Shown: piece after piece, positions 1-12,200 of the stretch | Layout: each line of letters begins with the position of its first letter | Numbering within the stretch: the first letter of the stretch is position 1 | Assembly: GCF_030463535.1 (NCBI RefSeq) | Contig: NC_132894.1 | Span: forward strand, 10,438,933 to 10,502,932 | DNA from: Salminus brasiliensis | Lineage: Eukaryota > Chordata > Actinopteri > Characiformes > Bryconidae | Reading direction: 5' to 3' | DNA length: 64,000 nucleotides | The notes under the pieces: generated by a model | The model's input: only the letters and a program-made list of their open reading frames with translations | Told to the model about the DNA's origin: nothing | The model's database searches: none | Position numbers and translations under genes: made by a program

Positions 1-235
1 CCACCTATGGCAAATTCAATTGATTGGACATGATCCAGAAAGTCATGCCCGTTTATATAAGGTCCCACACCTGACGATGCATATCAGAGCAAAAACCAAG
101 CCGTGAGGAGGAAAGATCAGTCTGTAGAGGTCAGAGACAGGATAGTGTGAGGCACAGATCTGGAGAAAGCTACAAAAATGCTGCACTGAAAGTTTCAAAC
201 TAAGTAATCAAGGAAACCAAGATTGAACACACATC
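1..235 (+). mobile_element. Tc1-like transposon fragment (N-terminal transposase region)
   Basis: The text from the window start to about 235 resembles the 5' part of a fish Tc1-family transposase gene: a 'ggtcccaca...ctgac..tgcat' stretch is followed by 'cagagcaaaaaccaagcc' and 'gaggcacagatctgg'. Stops and indels interrupt the frame, no C-terminal half follows, and the left end lies outside the window. It is a decayed relic called by recalled similarity only. Confidence 0.5.
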
Positions 236-1046
236 AGTGAGAAACCTTTATATCCATTTACCCTCATTGGATTTGGCATGCCATTTGTTATTAGCATGTA
301 AACTAGATAACTAAATCATGCTCTACTAAAGTGTTTTGTCTATCCCCGCCCCCCATGAAGATAGTTATCTGAAATGTCTGTGAACAGAAGAGTGTTGTTG
401 ACCTTTTTGGAGAAGTCTGAATAGGTATTGGATATGTGGGAGGAAAATTCACATTTGATAGATGGTCTGAAAAATATTTTAGATCGGTCTAAGATAAAAC
501 TAAAGTATCAGCTTTAAAAATAGCTAGTTAGAAAAGTTCACATATTAGACATTTACTTAACTAATAATAACTAACAACAAGGGTCTAATTTAGACTGTTT
601 TTGGCAATATACTACAATTAATACAACAAAAAAAGCTGCCTGTGCACATGTACACATTCATATTATAGGCATAAAAAACACAAAAAGCTCCACACTGAAT
701 TATTATATTACAGAAATGAATGGAAACTATTCTAATAACATAAATATGCAATATAAAAAAGTTAGTCCAGTAAGTCCAGGGGCTGCGTACCTATTTACTC
801 TGCACTTCACTCAACACATTGCAGACTGCAGTTTCAGGGTTGCATGGAGTTGCTGTATGGCATCAAATGTTCCCACTGAAGGTGGGTTCATTTATGAAAA
901 CTATGAAAAGTTCATAGTTCCCACAGATTTTTTTTTTTTTGTGTGTGTGTCAAGAACACATCATTGGATAAAAATGTACCATATAACACAAAGCCTTCAG
1001 TTTCCCAAATGGATATAAAGAAATTACATTGTGGTCAGGAAAATGG
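236..1046. other. Non-coding stretch, probably SPATA1 3' UTR and downstream DNA
   Basis: AT-rich DNA between the Tc1 fragment and the SPATA1 stop codon. The part nearest 1046 should be the SPATA1 3' UTR because that gene is read on the minus strand. I saw no convincing polyadenylation hexamer, RNA gene or conserved coding frame; the 100-codon plus-strand frame at 716-1018 has no recognisable features. Confidence 0.5.
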
Positions 1047-4000
1047 TTAAGCAGGTTTACATGTGCTAAGCTGTGATCCAACCTCAGTAGGTCCTGAAAG
1101 AGACCCAGTGAACGAGCACTGAGACTTCTTCTGCATCAGTTCTGCTTTCAGGGCTCGAAGCTCTGTGGCCGCCTGCTTCCTCAGCTAAAACAAAACAAAA
1201 ATCAGAGCAATTATCAAATATGTACATCCTGGGAGAATTTGGGAAATTATTATTGACAAGATTCAGTGATTACATACCTTAATTTCAGTTGCAAGTTTCA
1301 TTTTGGCGTCGTCCAGATTTTTCTTCAGATTGTCAATTTCACAACTCTCTGTCATAATCTGGATTATAAGATTGTTCTGTGAATGATAATCATACCCAGC
1401 GTATTATTAGCCCAGCCTCCCTGTAAATGCACAATCTCTAAACAGTTACAGTTTTACAAGACATAAATTAGCTGTTTGTCTCCCTCTACTTAAAGGCAAC
1501 CTAGACTTACTGACTAGACAGCAAGTTGAAGAGCTGACCTTTGTGCTTGATGGTTTGCCTGCTCGTCTTTGTCTGTTTCTACCATCCCGAGCTTGTAGCT
1601 GTTGAAACAGCTTGTCATAAAATGTCTCCAGTTCCTGCCGAAGACTTTTCAGAGTTTCTTCCAGTGGTGCCGTGGCCTTTTTGGTGTCAAAGTACTTTCT
1701 CTTCCACTTGTCCCGTGCTAGGGGTGGTTTGTGGTTTGGAGCAGAGGGTTGTAAGAGTTCTTTAAGGATGGTTTCTCCCATCAGTACAGTTAACACATGT
1801 AATCTACTGCATACCTTGGTTCCTTCGGTGTCTATTTAGAGCCAGTAGATCTTTGCCCTTTCTCAGAAGCTCTTGCCTTGTCCTTTCTAGCTGCTTTCTC
1901 TCATCTTTGATCAGTCCAAGTTCCTTAAGCAGCTCATCCCCTAAGAAAGAACAACACTATCACTTGTAATGTATTGAAGGGACCATGTCATGCATATTAA
2001 TGTATCATTTAAGTAAAGAGCTTGTATGTAAACACTGCCATATTTTCAGGACAGTGTTCAGTCCTCAGTCCATACCATGTGCGTATGGAAAGTAGGCAAA
2101 CAAGAATAATTGTCACAAAAAAGCAGCTGTTCCAATTGATAGGTTTACATTTACATATATCTGTCCATTCAGTTTTAAGTAATAAGGAGTATTTTAGCCC
2201 AGACTGCTTTTTTAACCATGTGCAATACTGGGAAGTCAATCTAAAAAGAAGTAATTTACATGTATCAGTTTGTTCTAAGAAGTAAAAAAGATGAAAAAAT
2301 ACATTTCAGAAGTTTTTTGGTACATAAAGCATATCTCAGGGATTAGTGGACCATAGAATACAAGACAATTCAGCATTTGTCAGTTACTGTCTTACTGTTG
2401 GCTGAAGGTGTATGAGATGTTTGCATATGTGCAGCCATGGAAGGAGCACCAGGAGTTGAATCACACACAAGAGGAACTAGAGGTTCTGGTCTGCCCACGT
2501 TTGTCTGCGGTGTGAAGAAAAACAAAACGAGGAACTTCTCTGCAATAAAGCCTTTCATGAATGTTCATTGCACTCTGGACAGGAAAGCACCCCCACTGAC
2601 CATGGCCTTTTTAGATGGTCACTGAAGGTCATGTCGTCTTTACAAAGAGTAGGCATTGTAAAGAAGATCTTTAAATGTTCACAAATAGCTCTCAGGAATG
2701 GTTCTTGTAGTAGCAGCCATCCATACAAATGTCTATTCAGTGTCCAAAATGAAGATCATAGCCAAATATCAGCTCTGTTTACCTCATCGTTCGCCTTCTT
2801 TACTGTTGACTTCAGTGTCTGAGACTGTTTGGTTTTCCTAAATTGGAGACAATGGTATAGTTTTTGTTGGACTAAAAGAATGTTTGTGTTGACTAGAGAA
2901 CATTTCCATGGCATTTTCTATAAAAAAAACAAACAAACAAAAAAAACACCTTTCTTGGGAGAAGAAAAACCCAGTTTCTGGATCTTCTAGCGACTCTGGT
3001 ACTCCTGAATCTCTGGCAACGTTTCTTTTGGAATGTGTCTTTTTCTCCTGTTTCTTCAATTTAGTTGAGCTTTTTTTATTTGGTAGCATTTCTACAATAC
3101 AAAATATTACAATTACATTTTTAGTGCTATGCTTGGTTTACAAATAGTGTCTTAAATGGCGAGTAAAGAGTTATGTACATAAATAGATAATATACAGTCA
3201 AAATACATAAAGAAATCATTAAAGGAAAATAATATAAAATAAACAGATAAGGCATTTCTAATATAAAGTGGCAGCTGTTCATCAGCTTTGGAGCATCTAC
3301 CACAAAGCACTGTCGGCATTTAGTTGAAACGGTCAATATTAAATTGAATTCTGTCAAACTGACATATGTTTCTTGGTGGCATCTAAAAGAGTGTCTGGGG
3401 CCACACCTATGTCCAAATCCAGATTACAGCAGAATGTAGGTTTCTCACCATGTTGCTTTGTGCCAAAGTCCTCTTGGACACTTCTGGGAATACTGCAAGC
3501 CTCAGCCCAAATTGGATCTTCACATCCCACAGAGTCCTCCTCCCTCTCTTCCAGGGAGCTGGAGCTGCCCTCATCTTCCAGACTCTGGTCTAGGACAGAC
3601 GACCGAGGCCCTTGTTTGATTAGTGGAAATTTTGTAGGCTCTTTTGTCTGGACAGGTGCAAAAATTGGTCTAGGAGGGTAGCCCGTCTGAGAGTCAGTGT
3701 TGTAAAAGACAGTGTCTGGGCTTAGAGATCTGGAGCAAAGGCTGCTGCCATGTTCGTCCACTGGTAATAGATAGAGCTCTGGGTATGGGGACTGAATTAG
3801 GAAAAAGATAACAGGGACAAAAAACAGTAAGCCACAGCATATCAAAGGATGTCCAATTTTCCAGATTGACACTAAATATACTTACATAAGGTGGAGCAAA
3901 AGATTTCACTTTCAGGTCTTTTTCCTGTTTGGCTTTGACCTAAAATGAAAAAAAACAAACAAAAAAAAAAAAACTACAGGTTATAAATAAATAATTAATT

Positions 4001-5508
4001 GTAATAAATAAATAATTAATTAAAAGTAATTTCCCTCTGTATTGGATGTTGACAATGGGAAATATAATGTATTAACCTCATTAATCTACACAAGTCTGAA
4101 CTGAAGAAAGTCTATGTATTTAAAATGCTCACTGTGGGCAACTCACCAGTGCTAGGCTTCTACCAACACATTTTAAAAAGCAGTATCTATCAGTAAGCCT
4201 GTCCAGTCCAAGCAACGCTCCAAGTTCATCTCTGACAGTTTTGAGACTTGTGTCTGGAAACACCCTAAAACACATTAAATCAATACATTTCCAGTTCTGC
4301 AACGTGGCAAACAATTCAATACGCCAGCTTTAAATACTTACAGAACTTCATACAAATAAGCTAGTGTTACATTCACATTTATTTAAGTGTGCAATCCAAT
4401 AAACACTTCGCCATTTTTCAAATGTTTGAAAATATAGATGATAAAAGGTATTTTTCTTTTTTTGTGACCATCAAACTTATGGCCAACTTATGACCATCAA
4501 ATTTCAGCAAAATTATGGTATATCAACCCTAGTTATGACTGGTTTAAAGCAATATAGTTGAATTGGGTAGTTGAATGTAAAAGGTCTGGATGAACAAAAC
4601 TAGTGATGCATATTAGTATCAATATCAGATTGATATCCGCAGACAATGCTGGATCAGATATTGAAGGGGAAAAAAAGACGCATCCAAATAAATCTCTGTT
4701 GTGAGATCCTAGATACTAGTGGAGTAGTTTAAGCATTATGGCCTACTTTTATATGACCATCTAAAATTTTGAAATATAATCCCTACCAACAGCAGTCAAT
4801 ACCGAAGGTTTCAATATCAGAAAAGGAAAAGTGAAATTGTACCATCTCTGAATAGGTGTTAATTTAATTAATTAATAATTAATTTAATACATTACTTTTT
4901 TTGTATTCACTTTAATATACTACTATGTCTATATATGATTTAGTTATGCCAATCATTAAGTAAAACATGGTAACCCTTTGTGATATTCCTCGCTCAAAGT
5001 GCTGGGATGGCTTCAGTTATCCTTGGGTTAATTTAATCCCAATGGAGGTTAAATGCTAAGAGTGCTATCCCATGAATATTTTAATACGTATATTTTAATA
5101 AGTGGTCATCTTCATCGCTTATCGTCGTGCATTAGCGTTTGAAAAAAACTCAAAAGTTAAGCCTACCTTGCCTATGAAGTCAACAAGTAGGCCTACATTA
5201 GATTAACATGGAGGGAAGCCTTGGTCTGCGTTTGCTCACCTGATGAAGCCTGCTGATATGAAGCTATCTATGGCTTCCACTGACACTTTATTCAACCTTG
5301 AGTTCCACTGTTCATCTGGCACAAAAAACACATGCAGCTCCACGCACTAGCAACACAACACACACACACAGCAATGAAAAGGTTGTCAGCATCTTCAGCG
5401 TCTCTGTGGACTTGCTGAATGAAGAGCCAGTCAATAATAGAATGGGCGTTATTTATGCAGACCACGTACCTCTGAAATTCTGGATCTCTCTCCCGCATAA
5501 CAGCTCAT
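1047..5508 (-). CDS. spata1: Spermatogenesis-associated protein 1, 11 coding exons
   Basis: Exons in gene order: 5508-5470, 5346-5240, 4264-4147, 3939-3886, 3791-3407, 3091-2971, 2490-2396, 1940-1815, 1717-1539, 1376-1278, 1184-1047, about 486 codons. All junction phases fit. Human SPATA1 is of similar size (about 459). The N-terminal part (VELHVFFVPDEQWN, FLKCVGRSLAL, KSFAPPY then PELYLLPV) and the C-terminal part (NQARDKWKRKYFDTKKAT, LRALKAEL) match the family closely. The middle, about residues 107-305, is acidic or low in complexity and poorly conserved. The C-terminal third is rich in E/K/L/Q heptads, consistent with coiled coil. The first exon (ATG 5506-5508, 13 codons) was chosen because it ends in phase 0 at a GT donor and joins the VELHVF exon. 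The exon 5 donor (ATAG|GTGTGG) and exon 6 donor are chosen from phase and are least certain. Molecular function is poorly known. Confidence 0.88.
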
Positions 5509-6829
5509 TGTGCCACAGTTTTCCTTACTGTCATTAACGCTTTACTTTCTGGATGTTTGTATCTTAAAGACGCAGCCCAGTCCTGAGTTTTGTTTAGTCT
5601 GGCTGCAGAACGCCTCTGAGCTGCAGTAGTAAAGCCTGTGTTGGAGTGGGAGTGGGCCGACTGCTAAGTAACAATCTTGTGTACTCAAACAGCCTCAGTC
5701 TGTTAACTGCACATTGCTGTTTTACCTCAGGAATGTTAACCCCTTAGGCCCTGTACGACATCCCACACTTCACTTTCATAACTGTCATAATTAACAGAAG
5801 CTTCCTAGGGCCTAGAATAGAACCCTGTGGGATGCCACAAGATATACCAAACCAAATAATCACAACAGCTTCCACATTATAAGAGTTACAAGTGCAAATA
5901 CAATGTGTATTTCCTAACATTTATTTTTGCTGGAACAATTGTTACACTATATTTCCAAAAGTATAGACACTATTTTTAATTCAACCAACTTAATTTAGCT
6001 ACTGTAAATGAATGGTTTCTTTAACAAAAATTACAATTTTAAACAAAATCCAGCAGCTTGGAGGCCTTTTTAGGCCAAGGGTTTTATCAAAACCTTTACT
6101 TTCTTCAAGGGGGAATTCAGTAATGAGCAATAACACCCCAACTCATTTAGGTCTGAAAACCACACATTGAATTGCCACTCATGATTTCTGCACTTGGTAG
6201 ATTTTACTGTTGGTATTTTAACACGTTTCAGCTCATAGCTAGGTTAATAGTCCAAAACCAACCATGGTCAGAAAATATCCACTGAAAAATGTTTTCTAGT
6301 CTACAATGTTGTGAGATACTAGATACTAGTGGAGTAGTTTTAGCATTATAGCCTACTTTTATATGACCATCTAAAATGAAGTAACAGTTTTTAAAGAAAA
6401 ATAATCTGTTCTTTACCAACAGCAGTCAATACAGAAGGTTTTAATATCAGAAAAGGAAAAGTGAAATTGTGCCATCTCTGAATAGGTGTTAATTTAATTA
6501 ATTAATTAATTAATACATTACTTTTTTTGTATTCACTTTCATATACTACTATGTCTATATATGATTTAGTTATGCCAATCATTAAGTAAAACGTGGTAAC
6601 CCTTTGTGATATTCCTTGCTCAAAGTGCTGGAATGGCTCCAGTTATCCTTTTCAGAGATGAGCAATAACACCCCAACTCCTTTAGGTCTGAAAACCACAC
6701 ATTGAATTGCCACTCATGATTTCTGCACGATTCTGCATGATTTCGGTTTCAGCTCATAGCTAGGTTAATAGTCCAAAACCAACCATGGTCAGAAAATATC
6801 CACTGAAAAATGTTTTCTAGTCTACAGTG
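4699..6829. repeat. Nested local duplication, two repeated units (A/A' and B/B')
   Basis: Unit A (4699-5024) recurs as A' (6309-6650), sharing 'gatactagtggagtagttt', the 'tttaattaatt' run, 'cattactttttttgtattc' and the 'caatcattaagtaaaac' end. Unit B (about 6123-6308) recurs as B' (about 6657-6829), sharing 'gagcaataacaccccaact', 'ccacacattgaattgccac' and 'accaaccatggtcagaaaa'. The order is A, SPATA1 first exons, B, A', B'. Copy A is in SPATA1 intron 2 and the rest lies upstream of the gene. It may be a transposon broken up by duplication; no terminal repeats are clear. Confidence 0.75.
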
Positions 6830-9279
6830 TACCTACACAATGTTCCAATACACTATGGTTTCTAATGAAGTTGTCAGTGGGTGTGCACAGTAACAGTGTA
6901 AAAAGACTCCAGCAATGTCATGTTTAGTAATGTTTATTACTGCCCATAGTTTGCAGAAATAGCCCAGCCTGCGAAAGACAGTCAGGCAAATAGATAGATT
7001 TACAGCTCCCTCTGCTGGACAAAGCTTAAAAATAGGCCAACTTGAGGGCCTTTATCCAACACCACACATTTCCTAAATCACACCAGTGACTAACAGGTAC
7101 TGTTAGGAAAGTACAATTTAGTAAAGAGCAAGACATCTTACATACTCACTTACAAGACATACTCACTATTAATAGCATCATGTCTATCCTTTATTATTAA
7201 CTAGAGGTTTAACTAGTTTGCTCATTTTGTCACTGTAGTAATGCACATCTGAATGCTGCTGAAGTGAAAGTGATCCAGGACTGATTAGGATGTTGTGTTT
7301 AAAGGAAAGCGTATTTGCCCCATATTGCATGGGACCGATTCACAAACCAGATTACTGTGCTTTTGAACAGTGACTTGAATCTTTTGAACCAATATGATCC
7401 CATCTCACACCTAAGGTGCTGTGGGATCAATTTATGTAGTGAAGACACAGGAAAGTAAACAGACAGATTTTACTGACAGTTTTATTAGCAAGAGCAATTT
7501 AAAACTAGACCTTATACAAAACTGCTGTGCCAGTGCCACACAAAATGGGCAGCACCACAGAAATAGTACAGAAAAACAGGAGAAACACACACACACACAC
7601 ACAGTCCTACATAGATGTAAAGTGTGCAGGTACACCTCACTTACCTATTTGAAACCCAGGTGGCATAATCAAGACTCTCCTGTAATAGTTGGGAGTTTGC
7701 TGGCTAAGTTTACCCAACATAATTACACCCCAACACAAGAGAGGAAATCTCTGAGGAGCCAAAGGCAAAAACACTGAACAAAGAGCATCCCTAAACACTA
7801 CTAAACAATTAAGGAGCAAGTACTCAGACTAAAGAAGTCCCAACATACAAACTTAAATTAATTTAAATTACATTCATTTAAATAAAGTATATAATACTTA
7901 TTTTTTTAAATATATTTATTTAATTAATCACGCCTTCCCCTGCCTCCTTGACTTTGCCCTTAAAGTTTAGGCTCGTACTCCTATTACTCTTGCCAGGACC
8001 CTCATTGGTCAGTGGAGGGATGGAGACCTAGGCGCACAAATGGAACATAAACACTAATATGGATTACTTTGAATGGTAATCAAAATACACTATATGTCCA
8101 AATGTTTGTGGACACCCCTTCTAATAAAAGCATCCAGCTGCTTCCAGTAAGTCCCCGCCTGCTGACACAGATGTGCAAATGTACACACACCACTTTGTAC
8201 AGATATATTGCTAATAAAATAGAACTCTCTGGAGCAGATCAACATGAACCCACTGGCAACATGCCTAATGCCAGGTATAAAGCTTGTTTGACAGCACTCT
8301 TTGAACCGACCGTCGTACAGTAGAATAGGAAAGTCCACTTTTTTATTTATTGTTTTTTTATTTGACACATAATGTTGGTGTTTTATATTGGGATTACTCA
8401 AGTGTGTTTACCAGCTTCTTTAGTGTAGACATAAGAGATGAGACGAACAAGATTAAAACAACCGGATTAGGTTTACTAAATCATCTGTCTGGAACATGAT
8501 TAAGAGATTCAGAGAAGCGGATAATTGGTTAACCTTGAGTGGACTTGTAGGCCTCTACAGCATAACAGTTGGAGTGTTGTTCCTTTCATGAAATTCTGCA
8601 ACTTTTTCTCCAAACATACCTTTACCCATTGAAGGCAAAAACTGATATCTTAACGTTATCAGTCCACTGGTGCATTTCTGAAATGCAGAAGGTTTGTCCG
8701 ATGTTGTTGCATGGTAGAACAGTGCACCAACTCCATTCTGCCCAATTCCAGGTCTTTTGCAGAGAGATCTGGCTCAACCTTATAGGAATCCTAACAGCAG
8801 TAAGATCTTTAACTTTGTGCTGTTTGCAGTTCATCTTCTACTCACTTAAACATTAACAGTAAGAGGAATTCTGACCAAGAGTGCTTACAGACCTATTCTA
8901 TGATCTAGATCCAATCGTCCAAAAATCAGCATGTGACCTCTCTAATGCTCTTGTGGCTAAATGCATTGAAACTGTAGTGCTTGTAGAAATTGTAATGGCA
9001 TACGGATTGCTGGAACCAGAGATAACACACTAAAGGTATATGACACATTTTAATATATATACTGGTTGTCCTGCCACAAGCAGTTTCCTGTGACAGACTT
9101 TTCAAACAGACTCTTAAAGGGCCCCTCTTTGATTTCATTACATATAGTAATGCTTACATATGGACATAAAAACAGCTGGGTTCACAATAACAAGTCAATA
9201 GGTTGTAGTTCCAATATTACAGTTATCAAAAAGTTAATCAGAAATAATTTTCATGTGTCTCGACAGCTCCCAAATATTG
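5509..9279. other. Intergenic region SPATA1 / RPF1
   Basis: It holds the SPATA1 5' flank, the B/A'/B' duplication, a short (CA)n run near 7586-7602 and MITE-1 fragments (8086-8290, about 8905-8960). The RPF1 3' UTR should occupy the right end; an ATTAAA on the minus strand near 9048 could serve its polyadenylation. I looked on the plus strand for GNG5, expected here from human synteny, and recognised no exon of it. Confidence 0.5.
8086..8290 (+). mobile_element. MITE-1 family fragment
   Basis: It begins with 'acactatatgtccaaatg' then 'tttgtggacaccccttcta', and continues into the stretch shared with the longer copies at 24221 and 28777 ('ctgacacagatgtgcaaatg', 'caacatgaacccactggca'). The right part is missing. 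The same family is found at least five more times in the window. Confidence 0.7.
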
Positions 9280-12200
9280 TTAAAGATGGAACTTTCTTCT
9301 GTTGGAGTCCATTTCATGACGCTGAAACAGAAACAAAGAACTTTGTTTAGTAAAGGCAATAAAAACTGTAACTCCAAACTAGAGCTGTAGCCATGATATT
9401 TTATTGTATCATGATTCCTATCATTTTATTGTGATGCACAATATGCAAAAAAAAATTTCTAGGCATTTTGAGAACATCGTAGGTGCTTCATAAACTGCAG
9501 GTTTCAATACATTTGGATGAAGAGCAGCAGATGTTGAATATAAATCACTGTATTCAGTACTGGAGAGTATCTGAAAAGTAGTTTTTAAGAATCTTTTGCT
9601 TTACATATATATATATACTTATGTACTATATATTAGTTTCATGATAAATGTATTCAGACATATAGTGATGTAGCATTTTTACCATATCACCCAGCTACTC
9701 TAAATCTCACACAACATATTCTCTGAAATCCAGTTATACCAACTGAACACTTCCCACTCACCTTATGTACCCACTCATACTCCCCAAACTTGGAGTCAAA
9801 TGTCCCTTTCTGTAGGGAGCGTAACTTCAGGGTGAAACGGGGACCTAGTTCTTGAATGCCCACTTTCTTCTCATTCTTAAAAATGTATCTGTGCAAGAGA
9901 CCAAATACAATCAGAAATACACCGTCAGATCATTGTTCAACACCAGTGAAGTTTCAAAGAAACAGGAACCTTCAATAATATATTAAGAAACTCAATAAAT
10001 GATCAGTAATTATCACTGATATACAGCAAAAAAAGGAAACAAGTTATAAGTCATTTTTAAAACAAATGTTAATTAATGTGTTTCACCTACTGTTTAGTGC
10101 AAATCCATAAACAGAACATCACACACTTGTCCCGTTTGGCACAAAATGAGTGTCTTGCTAACTATGCACAGTGTACACAACAGAGGGGTCTGAACATTTA
10201 CTAGGGCTTGGCAGAACAAGATGGTCGTCTTTCAGCTGTATTCAACGATAAGCCCAACCAGTTCAAAGCAGCTGGGCAGAGTATGCAGTTTAATGGGGGC
10301 TGAAGTTGGATGTGAAAGCCCTCTTTCACATCACAAAGTTAATAATTGCCACTATTAACTTTCTGTTGTATCTGCTTTGGTAATTTTTATCATTAATGTT
10401 TAAAACAGTCTGGCCAGAGGAGGATGGGTCCCCCTTGTGAGCCTTGGTTCCTCCCAAGGTTTCTTCCTCCAGCTCTGAGGGAGTTTTTCCTTGCCACTGT
10501 CGCCGTTGGCTTGCTCACGGGGGTCTTTGACGCTTCATGTTATTCCTTCTTTCTTCTCTGTCTCTGTTCTTTATTAAGTACTAATTATGTAAAGCTGCTT
10601 TGTGACGACAACAGTTGTAAAAAGCGCTATACAAATAAATTTGACTTGACTTGACTCTTGTTGGCACATAAAGGAAGTTTATATACATCAATCAGCCATA
10701 ACATCTGAGCTATGACGGTATCCTGTGGTATCTTCCACCAAGAAGTTAGCAGCAAGTCTCGCAAGTTGAGAAGTGGACCTCCATGGGTTGCATCAATGAC
10801 CACTGCATACCAGGAACACCCCACAAGACCTGCCTGATGTTTTGGAGATGACCTAACCACCATCCCAAGCCATCACAATCTGGCTCTTGTTTAAGTGTCT
10901 CAGGTCCTTAAATCCATTTTCCCTGCTTCCAACATATCAACTCTGTTCAACTCTGTTCTGAACTGTTCAAGTGCTGCTTTATATGTGTATCCCATCCCTT
11001 GACAAGGGCCATTAATACCAGATAATAAATGTTACTCACTTTATCAATGTTATGGCTGATCGGTTCAAGTGTTTAAAAGGTGTCAATACCTGTGAAACCT
11101 GAAAAAGATGAAGTCTCGCTGGTTGTGGAAAGTGGCGACCTGGCGGCCAGTGAACTGTGGATCGTGTGGAAATAGTGCAGCAAACATGCGCCCGATGCTG
11201 TGGCCCAGTCTGGTGGTGAAGTTGTTCAGGATGACTTCTGGGTGGTGTTCTGTTGGGTCTTTTCCTTTTCTCTGCATTATGAAGTAAGCATGGATAAATA
11301 AAGACAAATAATAACATATATAATAAAGTCATCACAGATGTTACAAACCAAAAATATCACAAAAATTAAACACTGAACCGTCAATCAACAAACCTTCATC
11401 TCTTTACGAAGTCGAACGCTGCTGACTTTGAAATGTGCAGTTGGTCCATCAGGAAGATGACAGAGAACCATGCCGTCTTGGAAAATCTGAGTTAAGGAAC
11501 ATGACCTTGTGTGTCCTCTTCATGCGCAACACTACATACAACTACAAAAAACAAGCTGGTATGTGTTTCCATTTAGAACTACAGACAACAAGACAGGTTT
11601 CTATTACAGCAACACTGGTTCCATAAATGTCTGAAGGATACTTGGCACTTTTCGGTCCTCGTTGATGACGATGAGGTAAGTGAAGTCTCGAGATATGCAC
11701 TGAGGAATGATCCTCTTCAGTGCAAGGCCTCTTCTGTAGTACACATGCGCACTAGGTATTACTGTTGCTAACTGTTCACAAAACCGCACTGTTCTCTGAA
11801 AAACACACATGACAAAATACAATCAGCACTCAAGAAACAAGAAGCTCTCCTCCTGAATAGCTACCCTCCAACCCAAATCTTGGATCAGGTGGGTGGATGT
11901 GAGTTGGACCCAAAGTCTGCAGCAAGGACACCAAGACAAAATGCCCTCACAAACATTATGATGAAGTAACACAGTCAGCTTACTCCTCTCGGTCTATCTG
12001 ATGTCGTGATGAGAACTTTGGGGTTTATCAGTTTGTTGAAGTATGCCGAGAACTCATCAGTCCCTTCATCATAAGCCACCTGCATTCAAAACAAGCATAT
12101 GTATAAAATTACTAATGTAGAAAAACATTCAACATTCAAGTCAGTTTTAATCTCTGGAAATGTATTCATACCTCTTCATCCTCTGGGTCTACCATCGTCT

